From an uncultured Collinsella sp. (GTDB taxonomy: Bacteria > Actinomycetota > Coriobacteriia > Coriobacteriales > Coriobacteriaceae), in contig CALJMO010000055.1 of assembly GCA_937982065.1 (NCBI GenBank), positions 1 to 41,152 on the forward strand: a stretch of DNA of 41,152 nt, given 5' to 3'. Each line of letters begins with the position of its first letter. The stretch's first letter is position 1. The notes beneath the pieces are model-generated. The model worked only from the letters and a program-made list of their open reading frames with translations, had not been told where the DNA came from and made no database searches. The position numbers and the translations under genes were made by a program. This document shows, piece after piece, positions 25,508 to 34,419 of the stretch.

Positions 25508-26362
25508 GTGGTTATCAAGCGAGTTTTTAACAACAACGTCGCAATGGTCACTTCGGACGATGGCTCCGAGCTCATCGTCATCGGTCGAGGCCTCTGCTTT
25601 GGCCGTCATGCCGGCGATGCCATCGACGAGGCGTCGATCGAAAAGACCTACGCGTTGCAGGAGGGAACTTCTCAGGATTCGCGTACGATTGACCGCTTGG
25701 CACATCTTTTGGAGTCCATCCCCACCGTCAACCTCGTGATTGCCGAGGACATTGTTCAGATGCTCCGTCGAGAGCTCAATGTTGATATCAACGACAAGAT
25801 TCTCATTGCTCTCGCAGACCATATCAGCCTTGCTTTGGAGCGCGAGCGCAAGGGCGTCTCCTGTGAGAATCCGTTGCTGCTCGAGATCCAGCAGTTCTAT
25901 CGCAAGGAGTATGCACTTGCGGGCCGTGCGCTGCAGATTATCAAGGAGTATATGGGCATTCAGATGAGCGAAGAAGAGCAGGGTTTCATTACGCTGCATA
26001 TCGTCAACGCCACCATGCCGCAACGCTCCGATCGTTTGATTGTTTCGGTCCAGCTTGTTCGCGACGTGCTCGCGATTGTTTCCAAGCGCTATGCTACGAC
26101 CCTCGATGACACCTCGCTGCCTTACGAACGTTTCGTTCGTCACCTGCAGTTTTTCGCACAGCGAGCGCTCGATCCTACGGCAGGGCAAATCAACGGAGAC
26201 GCGCTGTTCCGAATCGATGAAACGGCGTATCCGTGCGCATTCTCGTGCGCGGACGCCATAGCCGCCCACTTGTCGTCTACCTATAACGTTGTCGTTACCG
26301 ATGCTGAGAAGAGTTATCTCGCATATCACATTGTTAACCTGCTTGGAGAACCTGGTCTCTAG
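25508..26362 (+). CDS. BglG/LicT-family transcription antiterminator
   Basis: 284-residue RNA-binding antiterminator from the GTG at 25508, giving the family-like opening MVIKRVFNNNVAMV; two GTGs 3-4 codons earlier are also in frame. The CAT RNA-binding domain covers residues 1-55 or so (GSELIVIGRGLCFGRHAGD). PRD1 carries histidines in LADHISLA and ITLHIVNA, and PRD2 in FVRHLQFFAQR and AYHIVNLL; all four expected PTS-phosphorylation positions are present. Known mechanism: the cognate EII represses via phosphorylation without sugar, and HPr activates. It should bind the leader structure at 24862-24951 and control its own operon. It lies between EIIA and EIICB. Confidence 0.93.
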   Translation: MVIKRVFNNNVAMVTSDDGSELIVIGRGLCFGRHAGDAIDEASIEKTYALQEGTSQDSRTIDRLAHLLESIPTVNLVIAEDIVQMLRRELNVDINDKILIALADHISLALERERKGVSCENPLLLEIQQFYRKEYALAGRALQIIKEYMGIQMSEEEQGFITLHIVNATMPQRSDRLIVSVQLVRDVLAIVSKRYATTLDDTSLPYERFVRHLQFFAQRALDPTAGQINGDALFRIDETAYPCAFSCADAIAAHLSSTYNVVVTDAEKSYLAYHIVNLLGEPGL

Positions 26363-26461
26363 GCATAACGTGCCCACACATCGATTGATATAAGGCAAGG
26401 CTCACGGTCTTGTCCAGGGCACATCTGTCTTAATTTGCGGAAAAGGAAGGGGAGTACCGCT

Positions 26462-28078
26462 ATGACCGCAAAAAAGAAGTTCAATTTCAAAGCGCCGTTG
26501 GAGGTGTTCGCGAAGTCGATCGTTCAGCCGATGATGTATCTCTCGGTTGCCGGCATCCTGCTCATCGTGGGCATCATTCTGACCAACAAGACCATCTGCG
26601 CTTTGGTCCCCGTACTGGGCTCCGGTCCGTTCCAGCTTGTGGGCGCCATTGTCTATCAGTCGCTGATGTTTATCATCAACAACCTCTCGATTCTGTTCTG
26701 CGTGGGCATCGCCGGCGCCATGGCAAAGAAGAACAAGGGCCATGCTTCGCTGATTGCCCTGATGTCGTTCTTCCTGTTCCTGCAGGCTAACAACATCGTG
26801 CTCAACGCCACCGGCTCTCTTGCCGATGCGAGCGGCATGCTCGGTCTTACCGGAACCGGCCAGGCCACCGTTATGGGCATTCAGGTGCTCGATACCGGCG
26901 TGTTCGGCGGCATCATCCTTGGTTGCATCACCGGTGCCGTGTTCAACAAGTACTCGAACAAGCAGTTCCCCATTGCCCTTTCGATGTTCTCGGGCGTCCG
27001 CTTCCCGTTCCTGATTATGATCATCATTTCCTGGATCATGGGCGCTGGCTTCTGCATCGTTTGGCCTCCGGTTCAGGGTGCCATCTCCTCCGTTGCCGGC
27101 ATCATTAAGGAGTCGGGCAACATCGGTCTGTTTATCTACGGCATGCTCAACAAGCTGCTCGTTCCCACCGGTCTGCACCACCTCATCTACACCCCGTTCC
27201 AGTTCTCCGATGTGGGTGGCACCCTGACGCTGGGTGATCAGGTTATTGCCGGCGCCTATCCCATCCGTGTTGCCGAGATGGCAATGACGGGTCAGCCCTT
27301 CTCCGATAGTACGTATTTCAACAGCTACACCTTCAACAACCTGTGGCCCTACATCGGTATCGGTCTCGCCTTTATCGTCACCGCTTACAAGGGGAACAAG
27401 GATAAGACCAAGGCCGTTATTATCCCGCTGATCATCACCGCCGTGCTCTCCTGCGTGACCGAGCCCATGGACTTCCTCTTTGTCTTTGCCGCTCCCGTGC
27501 TCTTTGTCGTTCACTCGGTTCTTTCCGGCATCTTCCTGGTCCTGCTCAAGGTCCTCTCCGTGCCCGCTTCGACTGCAGGCGGCATCATCAACATCGTGGT
27601 TTCCAACCTGGTCCTCGGTGTCGATAAGACCAACTGGCCGGTTATGCTGGTGCTTGGAGTCGTCAACGCCGCTCTGTACTTCTTCCTCTTCACCTTCCTT
27701 ATCAAGAAGCTCAACCTCCACACGCCTGGTCGCGAGGAAGAGTCCGAGCTTGCCGAGTCCGTTGCCGAGGGCGAGGCCGCCGCGTCTGTCGCGGTGAAGC
27801 AGGGCGCTGTTGCCGCGGCTCCCGCAGAGGGCGTCGATGCAGGTATTGCCGACCTGGTCGCAGGTCTTGGTGGCAAGGACAACATCGAGGAGCTCGAGAA
27901 CTGCTTTACGCGTCTCCGCGTGAACGTTAAGAACCCGGACCTCATCAATGAGGACCTCATCAACCACGTGCCCAACAGCGGCATCAACCGCAACGGCAAT
28001 AATATCCAGATCATCTTTGGCATGAAGGTCGCCGAGATGCGCGACAAGGTCGAAAACGCAATTGAGAAGGAGCAGTAA
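26462..28078 (+). CDS. PTS EIICB, alpha-glucoside (maltose-type) permease
   Basis: 538-residue membrane permease and phosphotransferase. The EIIC domain (about residues 1-425) has many membrane spans, the conserved NKLLVPTGLHH segment and TEPMDFLF. An Ala/Glu-rich linker (about 430-460) leads to the EIIB domain with its phosphocysteine C481 in ENCFTRLRV. It lacks its own EIIA, which the first gene provides. The ATG at 26462 has AAGGAAGGGG upstream; the open frame extends nine codons further without a site. Substrate is inferred as an alpha-glucoside such as maltose from the GH4 enzyme 3 nt downstream. Confidence 0.92.
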   Translation: MTAKKKFNFKAPLEVFAKSIVQPMMYLSVAGILLIVGIILTNKTICALVPVLGSGPFQLVGAIVYQSLMFIINNLSILFCVGIAGAMAKKNKGHASLIALMSFFLFLQANNIVLNATGSLADASGMLGLTGTGQATVMGIQVLDTGVFGGIILGCITGAVFNKYSNKQFPIALSMFSGVRFPFLIMIIISWIMGAGFCIVWPPVQGAISSVAGIIKESGNIGLFIYGMLNKLLVPTGLHHLIYTPFQFSDVGGTLTLGDQVIAGAYPIRVAEMAMTGQPFSDSTYFNSYTFNNLWPYIGIGLAFIVTAYKGNKDKTKAVIIPLIITAVLSCVTEPMDFLFVFAAPVLFVVHSVLSGIFLVLLKVLSVPASTAGGIINIVVSNLVLGVDKTNWPVMLVLGVVNAALYFFLFTFLIKKLNLHTPGREEESELAESVAEGEAAASVAVKQGAVAAAPAEGVDAGIADLVAGLGGKDNIEELENCFTRLRVNVKNPDLINEDLINHVPNSGINRNGNNIQIIFGMKVAEMRDKVENAIEKEQ

Positions 28079-28081
28079 ACA

Positions 28082-29464
28082 ATGATCATTACTCTGTGTG
28101 GTGGCGGATCCACCTTTACCCCCGGCATCGTCAAGTCCATCGCCCTGCGCAAGGACGAGCTCGACGTTGACGAGATTCGTCTGTACGACATCAACGAGGA
28201 GCGCCAGCGCAAGATCGGCGTGCTCGTGGACTGGATTTTGCACGAGGACCTCGGCCTGGACATCAAGCTCACGGTGACCACCGACAAAAAGACGGCTTTT
28301 ACCGACGCGAGCTTCGTGTTTGCCCAGATGCGCGTGGGCGGCTACGCCATGCGCGAGCAGGACGAGAAGATTCCGCTGCGTCACGGCTGCGTGGGTCAGG
28401 AGACTTGCGGTTGCGGCGGCCTTGCCTACGGCATGCGCACCATCTTCCCCATGGTCGAGCTGATCGATGACGTTGAGAAGTACGCCAAGAAGGACTACTG
28501 GATTCTCAACTACTCCAACCCTGCCGCCATCGTCTCCGAGGGCTGCCGCGTGCTGCGTCCCAACGCTCGTATCATCAACATCTGCGACATGCCGATCGCG
28601 ATCATCGACGTGGTTTGCGCCGCGCTCGATATCGACAAGAAGGATGTCGAGTACGATTACTTTGGCCTCAACCACTTTGGTTGGTTCACCTCGATCCGCC
28701 ACAAGGGCGAGGAGGTGCTCCCGCAGCTGCGCGAGTACATCAAGGAGCATGAGATTCTGCTGCCCGACTCTTACCTCAAGGGCATGGGCTCGCTCATGGC
28801 AAAGAAGCCCGAGGAGGCCGTCGACGAGCACCCCGAGCAGAACCGCCACACCAAGGGCAGCTGGTACTACGTCTGGAAGGGCGAGTACGAGATCATGGAG
28901 TGCTTCCCGGAGTACCTGCCCAACACGTATCTGAACTACTACCTGCAGCAGAAGGAGTTCGTCGAGCACTCCAACCCCGAGCGCACCCGTGCTAACGAGG
29001 TTGAGGAGACGCGTGAGAAGAACCTCTTTGATGGTATCGACCATTACGAGAAGACGGGCGAGATCGACGAGAGCACGTTCTATGCGGGCAGCCACGGCGA
29101 CTGGATTGCCGATCTGGCTATCGCTCTGAAGAACGACACCAAGCAGCGCTTCCTGGTCATTTGCGAGAACAAGGGCGCCATCCCCAACATGCCCTACGAC
29201 GCTATGGTCGAGCTGCCTGCCTACATTGGCAAGAACGGCCCCGAGGTCATCAGCCGCGACAACATTCCGCTGTTCCAGCAGGGCCTCATGATGCAGCAGC
29301 TGAACTCCGAGAAGCTCATTGTCGAGGCTACGATCGAGGGTTCGTACGAGAAGGCGCTTAAGGCCTTTACGCTCAACAAGACCGTGCCGTCGATGAAGGT
29401 CGCCAAGGAGGTTCTCGACGACATGATCGAGGCCAACAAGGGTTACTGGCCCGAGCTTAAGTAA
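28082..29464 (+). CDS. GH4 6-phospho-alpha-glucosidase
   Basis: Cytosolic NAD+- and Mn2+-dependent hydrolase cleaving phosphorylated alpha-glucosides such as maltose 6'-phosphate, 460 residues. An N-terminal Rossmann segment (LCGGGSTFTPGIVKSI) is followed by GQETCGCGG, NYSNPAA, the diagnostic CDMP (C168-D169), which marks alpha-specific GH4 enzymes, against CNVP in 6-phospho-beta-glucosidases, and GLNHFGW with the metal-binding histidine. It starts 3 nt after the EIICB stop; AAGGAG sits in the end of that gene. Similar to GlvA/MalH. A terminator follows. Confidence 0.93.
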   Translation: MIITLCGGGSTFTPGIVKSIALRKDELDVDEIRLYDINEERQRKIGVLVDWILHEDLGLDIKLTVTTDKKTAFTDASFVFAQMRVGGYAMREQDEKIPLRHGCVGQETCGCGGLAYGMRTIFPMVELIDDVEKYAKKDYWILNYSNPAAIVSEGCRVLRPNARIINICDMPIAIIDVVCAALDIDKKDVEYDYFGLNHFGWFTSIRHKGEEVLPQLREYIKEHEILLPDSYLKGMGSLMAKKPEEAVDEHPEQNRHTKGSWYYVWKGEYEIMECFPEYLPNTYLNYYLQQKEFVEHSNPERTRANEVEETREKNLFDGIDHYEKTGEIDESTFYAGSHGDWIADLAIALKNDTKQRFLVICENKGAIPNMPYDAMVELPAYIGKNGPEVISRDNIPLFQQGLMMQQLNSEKLIVEATIEGSYEKALKAFTLNKTVPSMKVAKEVLDDMIEANKGYWPELK

Positions 29465-29496
29465 AAGCAACAGGGTCGCTGGCCGCATGCCTGAAG

Positions 29497-29540
29497 CAAT
29501 GCCCCGCCCACGTGATTGCGTGGGCGGGGCATTGTCGTTT
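29497..29540 (+). terminator. Terminator after the PTS operon
   Basis: Perfect 16-bp arms 29497-29512 (CAATGCCCCGCCCACG) and 29519-29534 around a 6-nt loop, followed by TCGTTT. Confidence 0.85.
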
Positions 29541-29575
29541 GGTAACGCGTTTTATCAAATATGGCATTTATCTGC

Positions 29576-29699
29576 GATAATGTTCATTTTCACCGCTGAT
29601 GGTGACATTTCATACCGCCTGCCGAACTGCGTGGAGACCTAACAACTTTTTAGGTCAGTGTTGTGCGTGTAGCAATTTCGCCCGGCCTCGCCTCCGGGC
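29576..29699 (+). promoter_or_regulatory. Leader of the hydrogenase operon with candidate promoter and three hairpins
   Basis: A GATAAT -10-like element (29576-29581) has TTATCA 18 bp upstream. Downstream are TCACC/GGTGA (29590-29594, 29601-29605), GACCTAA/TTAGGTC (29636-29642, 29650-29656) and GCCCGG/CCGGGC (29680-29685, 29694-29699); the last lies just before the ribosome site. The first could be an operator at the transcription start. No known regulator site was recognised. Confidence 0.35.
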
Positions 29700-29720
29700 T
29701 GCCATGTGAGAGGGGATCTT

Positions 29721-31553
29721 ATGGCTCGACTGCACGTAATGGAACGCAGCCACGCTCAGGCCGTCATGGACGACCTGCACGATGCACTCGGACGTCGTCT
29801 GGCGGTGAGTTCACTCGCCCCGTGCCCCGTCGAGTTTACGGCGGCGCTCGTCAACCTGTGCTCCACCCAGAGCTGCGGCAAGTGCACGCCCTGCCGCGTG
29901 GGCCTGAGCGCGCTGAGCGACCTGCTCGCCGATGTGCTCGAGGGCCGCGCCGACGAGTCCACGCTCAACTTGATTGAGCGCACGGCCCGCACCATCTACC
30001 TTTCGAGCGACTGCGCCATCGGCTACGAAGCTGGCGCCATGGCACTCACGGCCATTCGCGGCTTCCGCGACGATTTTGAGCACCACATCCGCGAGCACTC
30101 CTGCGGCTTTGACCGCGAGGCTCGCGTCCCGTGTGTCTCGGGCTGCCCGGCGCACGTCGACATTCCTGGTTACATCTCGCTCGTCGAGGCAGGCCGTTAT
30201 GCCGACGCCGTCAAGGTCATCCGCAAGAACAACCCGCTACCGCTCGTCTGTGGTCTGGTGTGCGAGCATCCCTGCGAGATGCATTGCCGCCGTGGCATGG
30301 TCGACGACCCCATGAACATCCTCGCCCTCAAGCGTTTTGCCGTTGAGCATAGCGACCTCAACGACCACAAGCCACATGTAGTGGACAACACCGGTAAGCG
30401 CGTCGCCGTGATCGGCGGCGGCCCGGCCGGCCTTTCCTGTGCCTACTACCTGGCCGTGATGGGCCACAAGGTGACCATTTTTGAGCAGCGCCACCACTTG
30501 GGCGGCATGCTGCGCTACGGCATCCCCAGCTATCGTCTGCCGCGCGAGCGCCTGCAGGCCGAGATCGACTGGATCTTGAGCGCCGGCATCGACGTGGAGC
30601 TCGACCACTCCGTGAGCGGCGAGGAGCTCGCCCGTCTGCGCGACGAGTTCGATGCCGTCTACCTGGCCATCGGTGCCCACAGTGACAAGAAGCTCGGCCT
30701 TCCGGGTGAAGAGGCGCCCGGCGTGGAATCGGCCGTCAAGATGCTGCGCGCCATCGGCGATGACGAGCTGCCCGACCTGAGCGGCCAGCGCGTGTGCGTC
30801 ATCGGCGGCGGCAACGTTGCCATGGACGTGGCACGCTCCGCCGTGCGCTGCGGTGCCGAAAAGGTAAGCATCGTCTACCGCCGTCGCATCTGCGATATGA
30901 CGGCCCAGGACGCCGAAATCGCCGGCGCCCAGGCCGAGGGTTGCGAGGTTCTGGAGCTCACGGCGCCGCTCGCCATCGAGACGGGCGAAGATGGTCGCGT
31001 GAGCGGCCTGCGCGTGCAACCGCAGATTATCGGCGAGCCTCGCCGTGGGCGTCCGGCCCCGCGTGCCGCAGCCACGCCCGAGCGCGTCATTCCCTGCGAG
31101 CGCGTGTTTGTGGCCATTGGCCAGGACATCGATTCCAAGCCGTTTGAGGACATGGGCATCGCCTGCAAGTGGGGTCGCGTCGTTACCGATTCGGACGGCG
31201 CCGTGCCCAACTTCGATGGCCTCTTTAGCGGCGGCGACTGCCAGACCGGTCCCGCCACCGTCATCCGTGCCATCAACGCCGGCCGCGTGGCTTCGGCAAA
31301 CATCGACCGCTACCTGGGCTTTGACCACAAGATCAAGCTCGACGTGGAGCTGCCGACCGTGCAGTTTAAGGGCAAGCACGAGTGCGGCCGCTGCGAGCTG
31401 GGCGAGCGCGAGGCCGGCGAGCGCATTCACGATTGGAATCTGGTCGAGCAGGGTCTCACCGAGGAGGAGGCGCGCCAGGAGGCGAGCCGCTGCCTGCGCT
31501 GCGACCACTTTGGCTTTGGCGCGTTCCGCGGAGGGAGGAACCTGGAATGGTAG
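29721..31553 (+). CDS. NuoF-C-terminal / GltD-like fusion flavoprotein, hydrogenase partner
   Basis: 610-residue cytosolic electron-transfer flavoprotein. Residues 40-115 match only the C-terminal NADH_4Fe-4S part of NuoF/HydB (SCGKCTPC at C52, C55, C58, plus C98); the FMN/NADH-binding body is missing. Residues 130-190 are the Fer4_20 cysteine region (VPCVSGCP, CGLVCEHPCEMHC). A GltD-like FAD/NAD(P)H reductase follows, with VAVIGGGPAGL and VCVIGGGNVAMDVA. The C-terminus ends in SRCLRCDHFG. It probably gives NAD(P)H to the [FeFe] hydrogenase encoded next, with which it overlaps by 7 nt. The start ATG follows GAGGGG; an upstream GTG is less likely. Confidence 0.9.
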   Translation: MARLHVMERSHAQAVMDDLHDALGRRLAVSSLAPCPVEFTAALVNLCSTQSCGKCTPCRVGLSALSDLLADVLEGRADESTLNLIERTARTIYLSSDCAIGYEAGAMALTAIRGFRDDFEHHIREHSCGFDREARVPCVSGCPAHVDIPGYISLVEAGRYADAVKVIRKNNPLPLVCGLVCEHPCEMHCRRGMVDDPMNILALKRFAVEHSDLNDHKPHVVDNTGKRVAVIGGGPAGLSCAYYLAVMGHKVTIFEQRHHLGGMLRYGIPSYRLPRERLQAEIDWILSAGIDVELDHSVSGEELARLRDEFDAVYLAIGAHSDKKLGLPGEEAPGVESAVKMLRAIGDDELPDLSGQRVCVIGGGNVAMDVARSAVRCGAEKVSIVYRRRICDMTAQDAEIAGAQAEGCEVLELTAPLAIETGEDGRVSGLRVQPQIIGEPRRGRPAPRAAATPERVIPCERVFVAIGQDIDSKPFEDMGIACKWGRVVTDSDGAVPNFDGLFSGGDCQTGPATVIRAINAGRVASANIDRYLGFDHKIKLDVELPTVQFKGKHECGRCELGEREAGERIHDWNLVEQGLTEEEARQEASRCLRCDHFGFGAFRGGRNLEW

Positions 31554-33358
31554 AGCTCAACAAAACCACCGTCGGCGACAACAGCGAAAACGGAGCGCAC
31601 AACATGGTCAAGCTCACTATCGATAATTGCGAGGTCGTGGTACCCGAGCACACCACGATCCTGGATGCGGCCAAGTCCGTCGGCATCCAGATTCCCACCC
31701 TGTGCTACCTGCGCGATCTGAACGAGATCGGCGGCTGCCGCGTGTGCGTGGTCGAGGTTGAGGGCTGCGACCAGCTGGTTGCCGCCTGCAACAACTACGT
31801 GCTCGATGGCATGGTGGTCCACACCAACAGCCCCAAGGCCCGCGAGGCGCGCCGCACCAACGTGCAGCTGCTGCTTTCGCAGCACGATTCACGCTGCACG
31901 AGCTGTGTGCGCAGCGGTAACTGCAACCTGCAGACCATTGCCAACGACCTGGGCATTTTCTATCTGCCGTTTCAAAGGCATTTGGCGGGCGAGGGCTGGG
32001 ATTTCGATTTCCCCATCATCCGCGAAAACGACAAGTGCATTAAATGCATGCGCTGCATCAAGGTGTGCGAGAGCGTACAGGGCCTAGGGATTTGGGACCT
32101 GACCAACCGCGCCACGCATACCGCCGTGGGCACCCGCGGGCGCGTGCCGATCGGCAAGACCGATTGCGTCGCGTGCGGCCAGTGCATCACGCATTGCCCG
32201 ACGGGCGCGCTGCGCGAGCGCGACGACACCGAGACCGTGTTTGACGCGCTCGCTAATCCCGACAAGATCGTGCTGGTGCAGATCGCGCCGGCCGTGCGTA
32301 GTGCTTGGGGCGAGGAGCTCGGCATTCCGCGCGAGGAGGCAACCGTCGAGCGTCTGGCTTGCGCGCTGCGCCGCGTGGGCTTTGAGTACGTGTTCGATAC
32401 CGATTTCTCGGCCGACCTCACCATTATGGAGGAGGGCTCCGAGCTGCTCGAGCGCCTGGGCGCCGCCGCTAAGGGTGAGGGCGACAGCCGCGGCTGGCCC
32501 ATGTTTACGAGCTGCTGCCCGGGCTGGGTGCGCTTTGTGAAGGCGCGCTATCCGGAGTTTGTCGACAGCCTGTCCACGTCCAAGTCGCCGCAGCAGATGT
32601 TCGGCGCCATCGCCAAGACATACTACGCCAAGGTGCTGGGCGTTGAGCCCGAGCGCTTGTTCGTGGTGTCCGTGATGCCGTGCACGGCCAAGAAGGCCGA
32701 GTGTGCGCTGCCGAGCATGGTGGGCGAGGACGGCACGCCCGACGTGGACGTTGCGCTGACGGTGCGCGAGATGGTGCGCATGATTCGCGCGAGCCACGTG
32801 AGCGTGGACACGCTGGTCGAGGAGCCGCTCGACACGCCGCTGGGCTTTGGCACGGGCGCGGGTGTGATCTTTGGCGCCACGGGCGGTGTGATGGAAGCTG
32901 CTGTGCGCTCGGCCTATTACCTGGTGACGGGCAAGAACCCCGACGCCGATTTCTTTACCGACGTGCGCGGCCTGGACGGCTGGAAGGAAGCCGTGGCCGA
33001 TATCGATGGCACCAAGGTGCGCGTCGCCGTGGCACACGGGCTGGGCAATGCCGCCCGCCTGCTCGACGCAATTCGCGACGGCCGTGTGAGCTATGACTTT
33101 GTCGAGGTCATGGCGTGCCCCGGCGGCTGCGTCGGTGGTGGCGGTCAGCCCATTCACGACGGTTGCGAGCTGGCTGCCGAGCGTGGCCAGGTGCTCTGGG
33201 GCCTCGATGCGAACGCCGAGATTCGCTTCTCGCACGAGAATCCCGATGTCCAGGCGTGCTACCGCGAGTTCTTAGGCGAGCCGCTCTCGCCACTGGCCGA
33301 GGAGCTGCTGCATACCGACCATCACGCATGGACGATGCCTAACGAGGGGACGTGCTAG
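31547..33358 (+). CDS. [FeFe] hydrogenase, catalytic subunit
   Basis: 603-residue enzyme making or oxidising H2 in the cytosol. A 19-residue extension is followed by the N-terminal [2Fe-2S] domain (CYLRDLNEIGGCRVC...C), the His-Cys cluster loop (HDSRCTSCVRSGNC), two [4Fe-4S] motifs (CIKCMRCIKVC, CVACGQCITHCP) and the H-cluster: L1 TSCCPGW (first Cys near 323), L2 MPCTAKKAE, L3 EVMACPGGCVGGGGQP. All three signatures are intact. The ATG at 31547 overlaps the preceding stop and has GGGAGG at good spacing; ATG 31604 would give a shorter protein without the extension. The maturases HydEFG are not in the window. Confidence 0.94.
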   Translation: MVELNKTTVGDNSENGAHNMVKLTIDNCEVVVPEHTTILDAAKSVGIQIPTLCYLRDLNEIGGCRVCVVEVEGCDQLVAACNNYVLDGMVVHTNSPKAREARRTNVQLLLSQHDSRCTSCVRSGNCNLQTIANDLGIFYLPFQRHLAGEGWDFDFPIIRENDKCIKCMRCIKVCESVQGLGIWDLTNRATHTAVGTRGRVPIGKTDCVACGQCITHCPTGALRERDDTETVFDALANPDKIVLVQIAPAVRSAWGEELGIPREEATVERLACALRRVGFEYVFDTDFSADLTIMEEGSELLERLGAAAKGEGDSRGWPMFTSCCPGWVRFVKARYPEFVDSLSTSKSPQQMFGAIAKTYYAKVLGVEPERLFVVSVMPCTAKKAECALPSMVGEDGTPDVDVALTVREMVRMIRASHVSVDTLVEEPLDTPLGFGTGAGVIFGATGGVMEAAVRSAYYLVTGKNPDADFFTDVRGLDGWKEAVADIDGTKVRVAVAHGLGNAARLLDAIRDGRVSYDFVEVMACPGGCVGGGGQPIHDGCELAAERGQVLWGLDANAEIRFSHENPDVQACYREFLGEPLSPLAEELLHTDHHAWTMPNEGTC

Positions 33359-33360
33359 CG

Positions 33361-34416
33361 ATGCGCGCGTTTGATGTTGAGATGTCGCGCCGGGGGTTTG
33401 CCTCGGCGCTCGCCGCGGGCGCCCTGTCACTTGCGCTCGCGGGCTGTGGCGGCGGGGCTGCCGGTGCCGGGTCCGCCGCGGGCTCGGTTGCCACGGACGG
33501 CGCCGGTGCTGCCGCAGAGCCGGTCGAGGTGCACGTCGCCTCGCTCAAGGGTCCGACGTCGATCGGTCTGGTGCAGTTTATGGACCAGGCAGCCGATGGC
33601 GAGACGGACAATGAGTTCGACTTTGCGATCAACACTGCCGCCGACGAGATTGTGCCCAAGGTCATTCAGGGCGATATCGATATCGCCCTGGTGCCCGCCA
33701 ACGTGGCGAGCGTGCTCTACAACAAGACCGAGGGCGCGGTGCAGGTCATCGATATCAACACGCTGGGCGTGCTGAACGTTGTGACGGGCGACGCGAGTGT
33801 GGCCTCGTTTGGCGATCTGGCGGGCCATACTGTCTATATGACGGGCAAGGGCACCACGCCGGAGTACGTCATGAACTACTTGCTGGAGCGCGCGGGCCTG
33901 ACCGGCCAGGTGGCGCTTGAGTTTAAGAGCGAGCCCACCGAGGTGCTGTCGGCGTTGCTTGTCGACCCGTCCGCCGTGGGCGTGCTGCCGGAGCCGTTCA
34001 AGACCGCTGCCATCGCCAAGAGCGAAGGCAAGCTGTCGGCGCCGGTGAGCCTGACCGATGTGTGGAATGAGCTAGCGGGTGACACGGGTTCGCGCCTGCT
34101 GACGGGCGTGACCGTGGTGCGCCGTGCCTTTGCCGAGGAGCATCCCGAGGCCGTGGCGGAATTCTTGCGCTGCCATGAGGCGAGCGTGAAGGCCGTCAAT
34201 GCGGCGCCGGCAGATTGGGCACAGGCCGTGGTCGATGCGGGTATCGTCGATAACGCCGCGATTGCTGAAAAGGCGATTCCCGGGTGCATGCTCGTGTGCC
34301 AGACGGGGAAGGATATGAAGGCGGCGCTCGGTGGGTACCTGCAGGTGCTGGCCGATGCGGACGCGAGCGCCGTGGGCGGCAAGCTCCCGGCTGATGATTT
34401 CTATTACATGGAGTAG
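33361..34416 (+). CDS. ABC transporter solute-binding lipoprotein (NitT/TauT or ThiY type)
   Basis: 351-residue exported lipoprotein. A positively charged start with SRRGF is followed by a hydrophobic stretch and the lipobox LALAGC (C29); twin-arginine-like RR may be incidental. The mature part is the NMT1/SsuA-like fold of transporters for nitrate, sulfonates, pyrimidines and related compounds (DIALVPANVASVLYNKTEG, then GKGTTPEYVMNYLLERAGL and VGVLPEPFKTAA). It begins 2 nt after the hydrogenase stop, and the ABC permease-ATPase begins 3 nt after it. Ligand unknown. Confidence 0.88.
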   Translation: MRAFDVEMSRRGFASALAAGALSLALAGCGGGAAGAGSAAGSVATDGAGAAAEPVEVHVASLKGPTSIGLVQFMDQAADGETDNEFDFAINTAADEIVPKVIQGDIDIALVPANVASVLYNKTEGAVQVIDINTLGVLNVVTGDASVASFGDLAGHTVYMTGKGTTPEYVMNYLLERAGLTGQVALEFKSEPTEVLSALLVDPSAVGVLPEPFKTAAIAKSEGKLSAPVSLTDVWNELAGDTGSRLLTGVTVVRRAFAEEHPEAVAEFLRCHEASVKAVNAAPADWAQAVVDAGIVDNAAIAEKAIPGCMLVCQTGKDMKAALGGYLQVLADADASAVGGKLPADDFYYME

Positions 34417-34419
34417 CCC

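Noticed and set aside
26402..29488. Very long open frame (1028 codons) on the minus strand opposite EIICB and GH4
   Set aside because: It is a shadow of GC-rich coding sequence: composition is low-complexity Leu/Val/Asp/His, it spans two real genes antisense, and no domain is visible.
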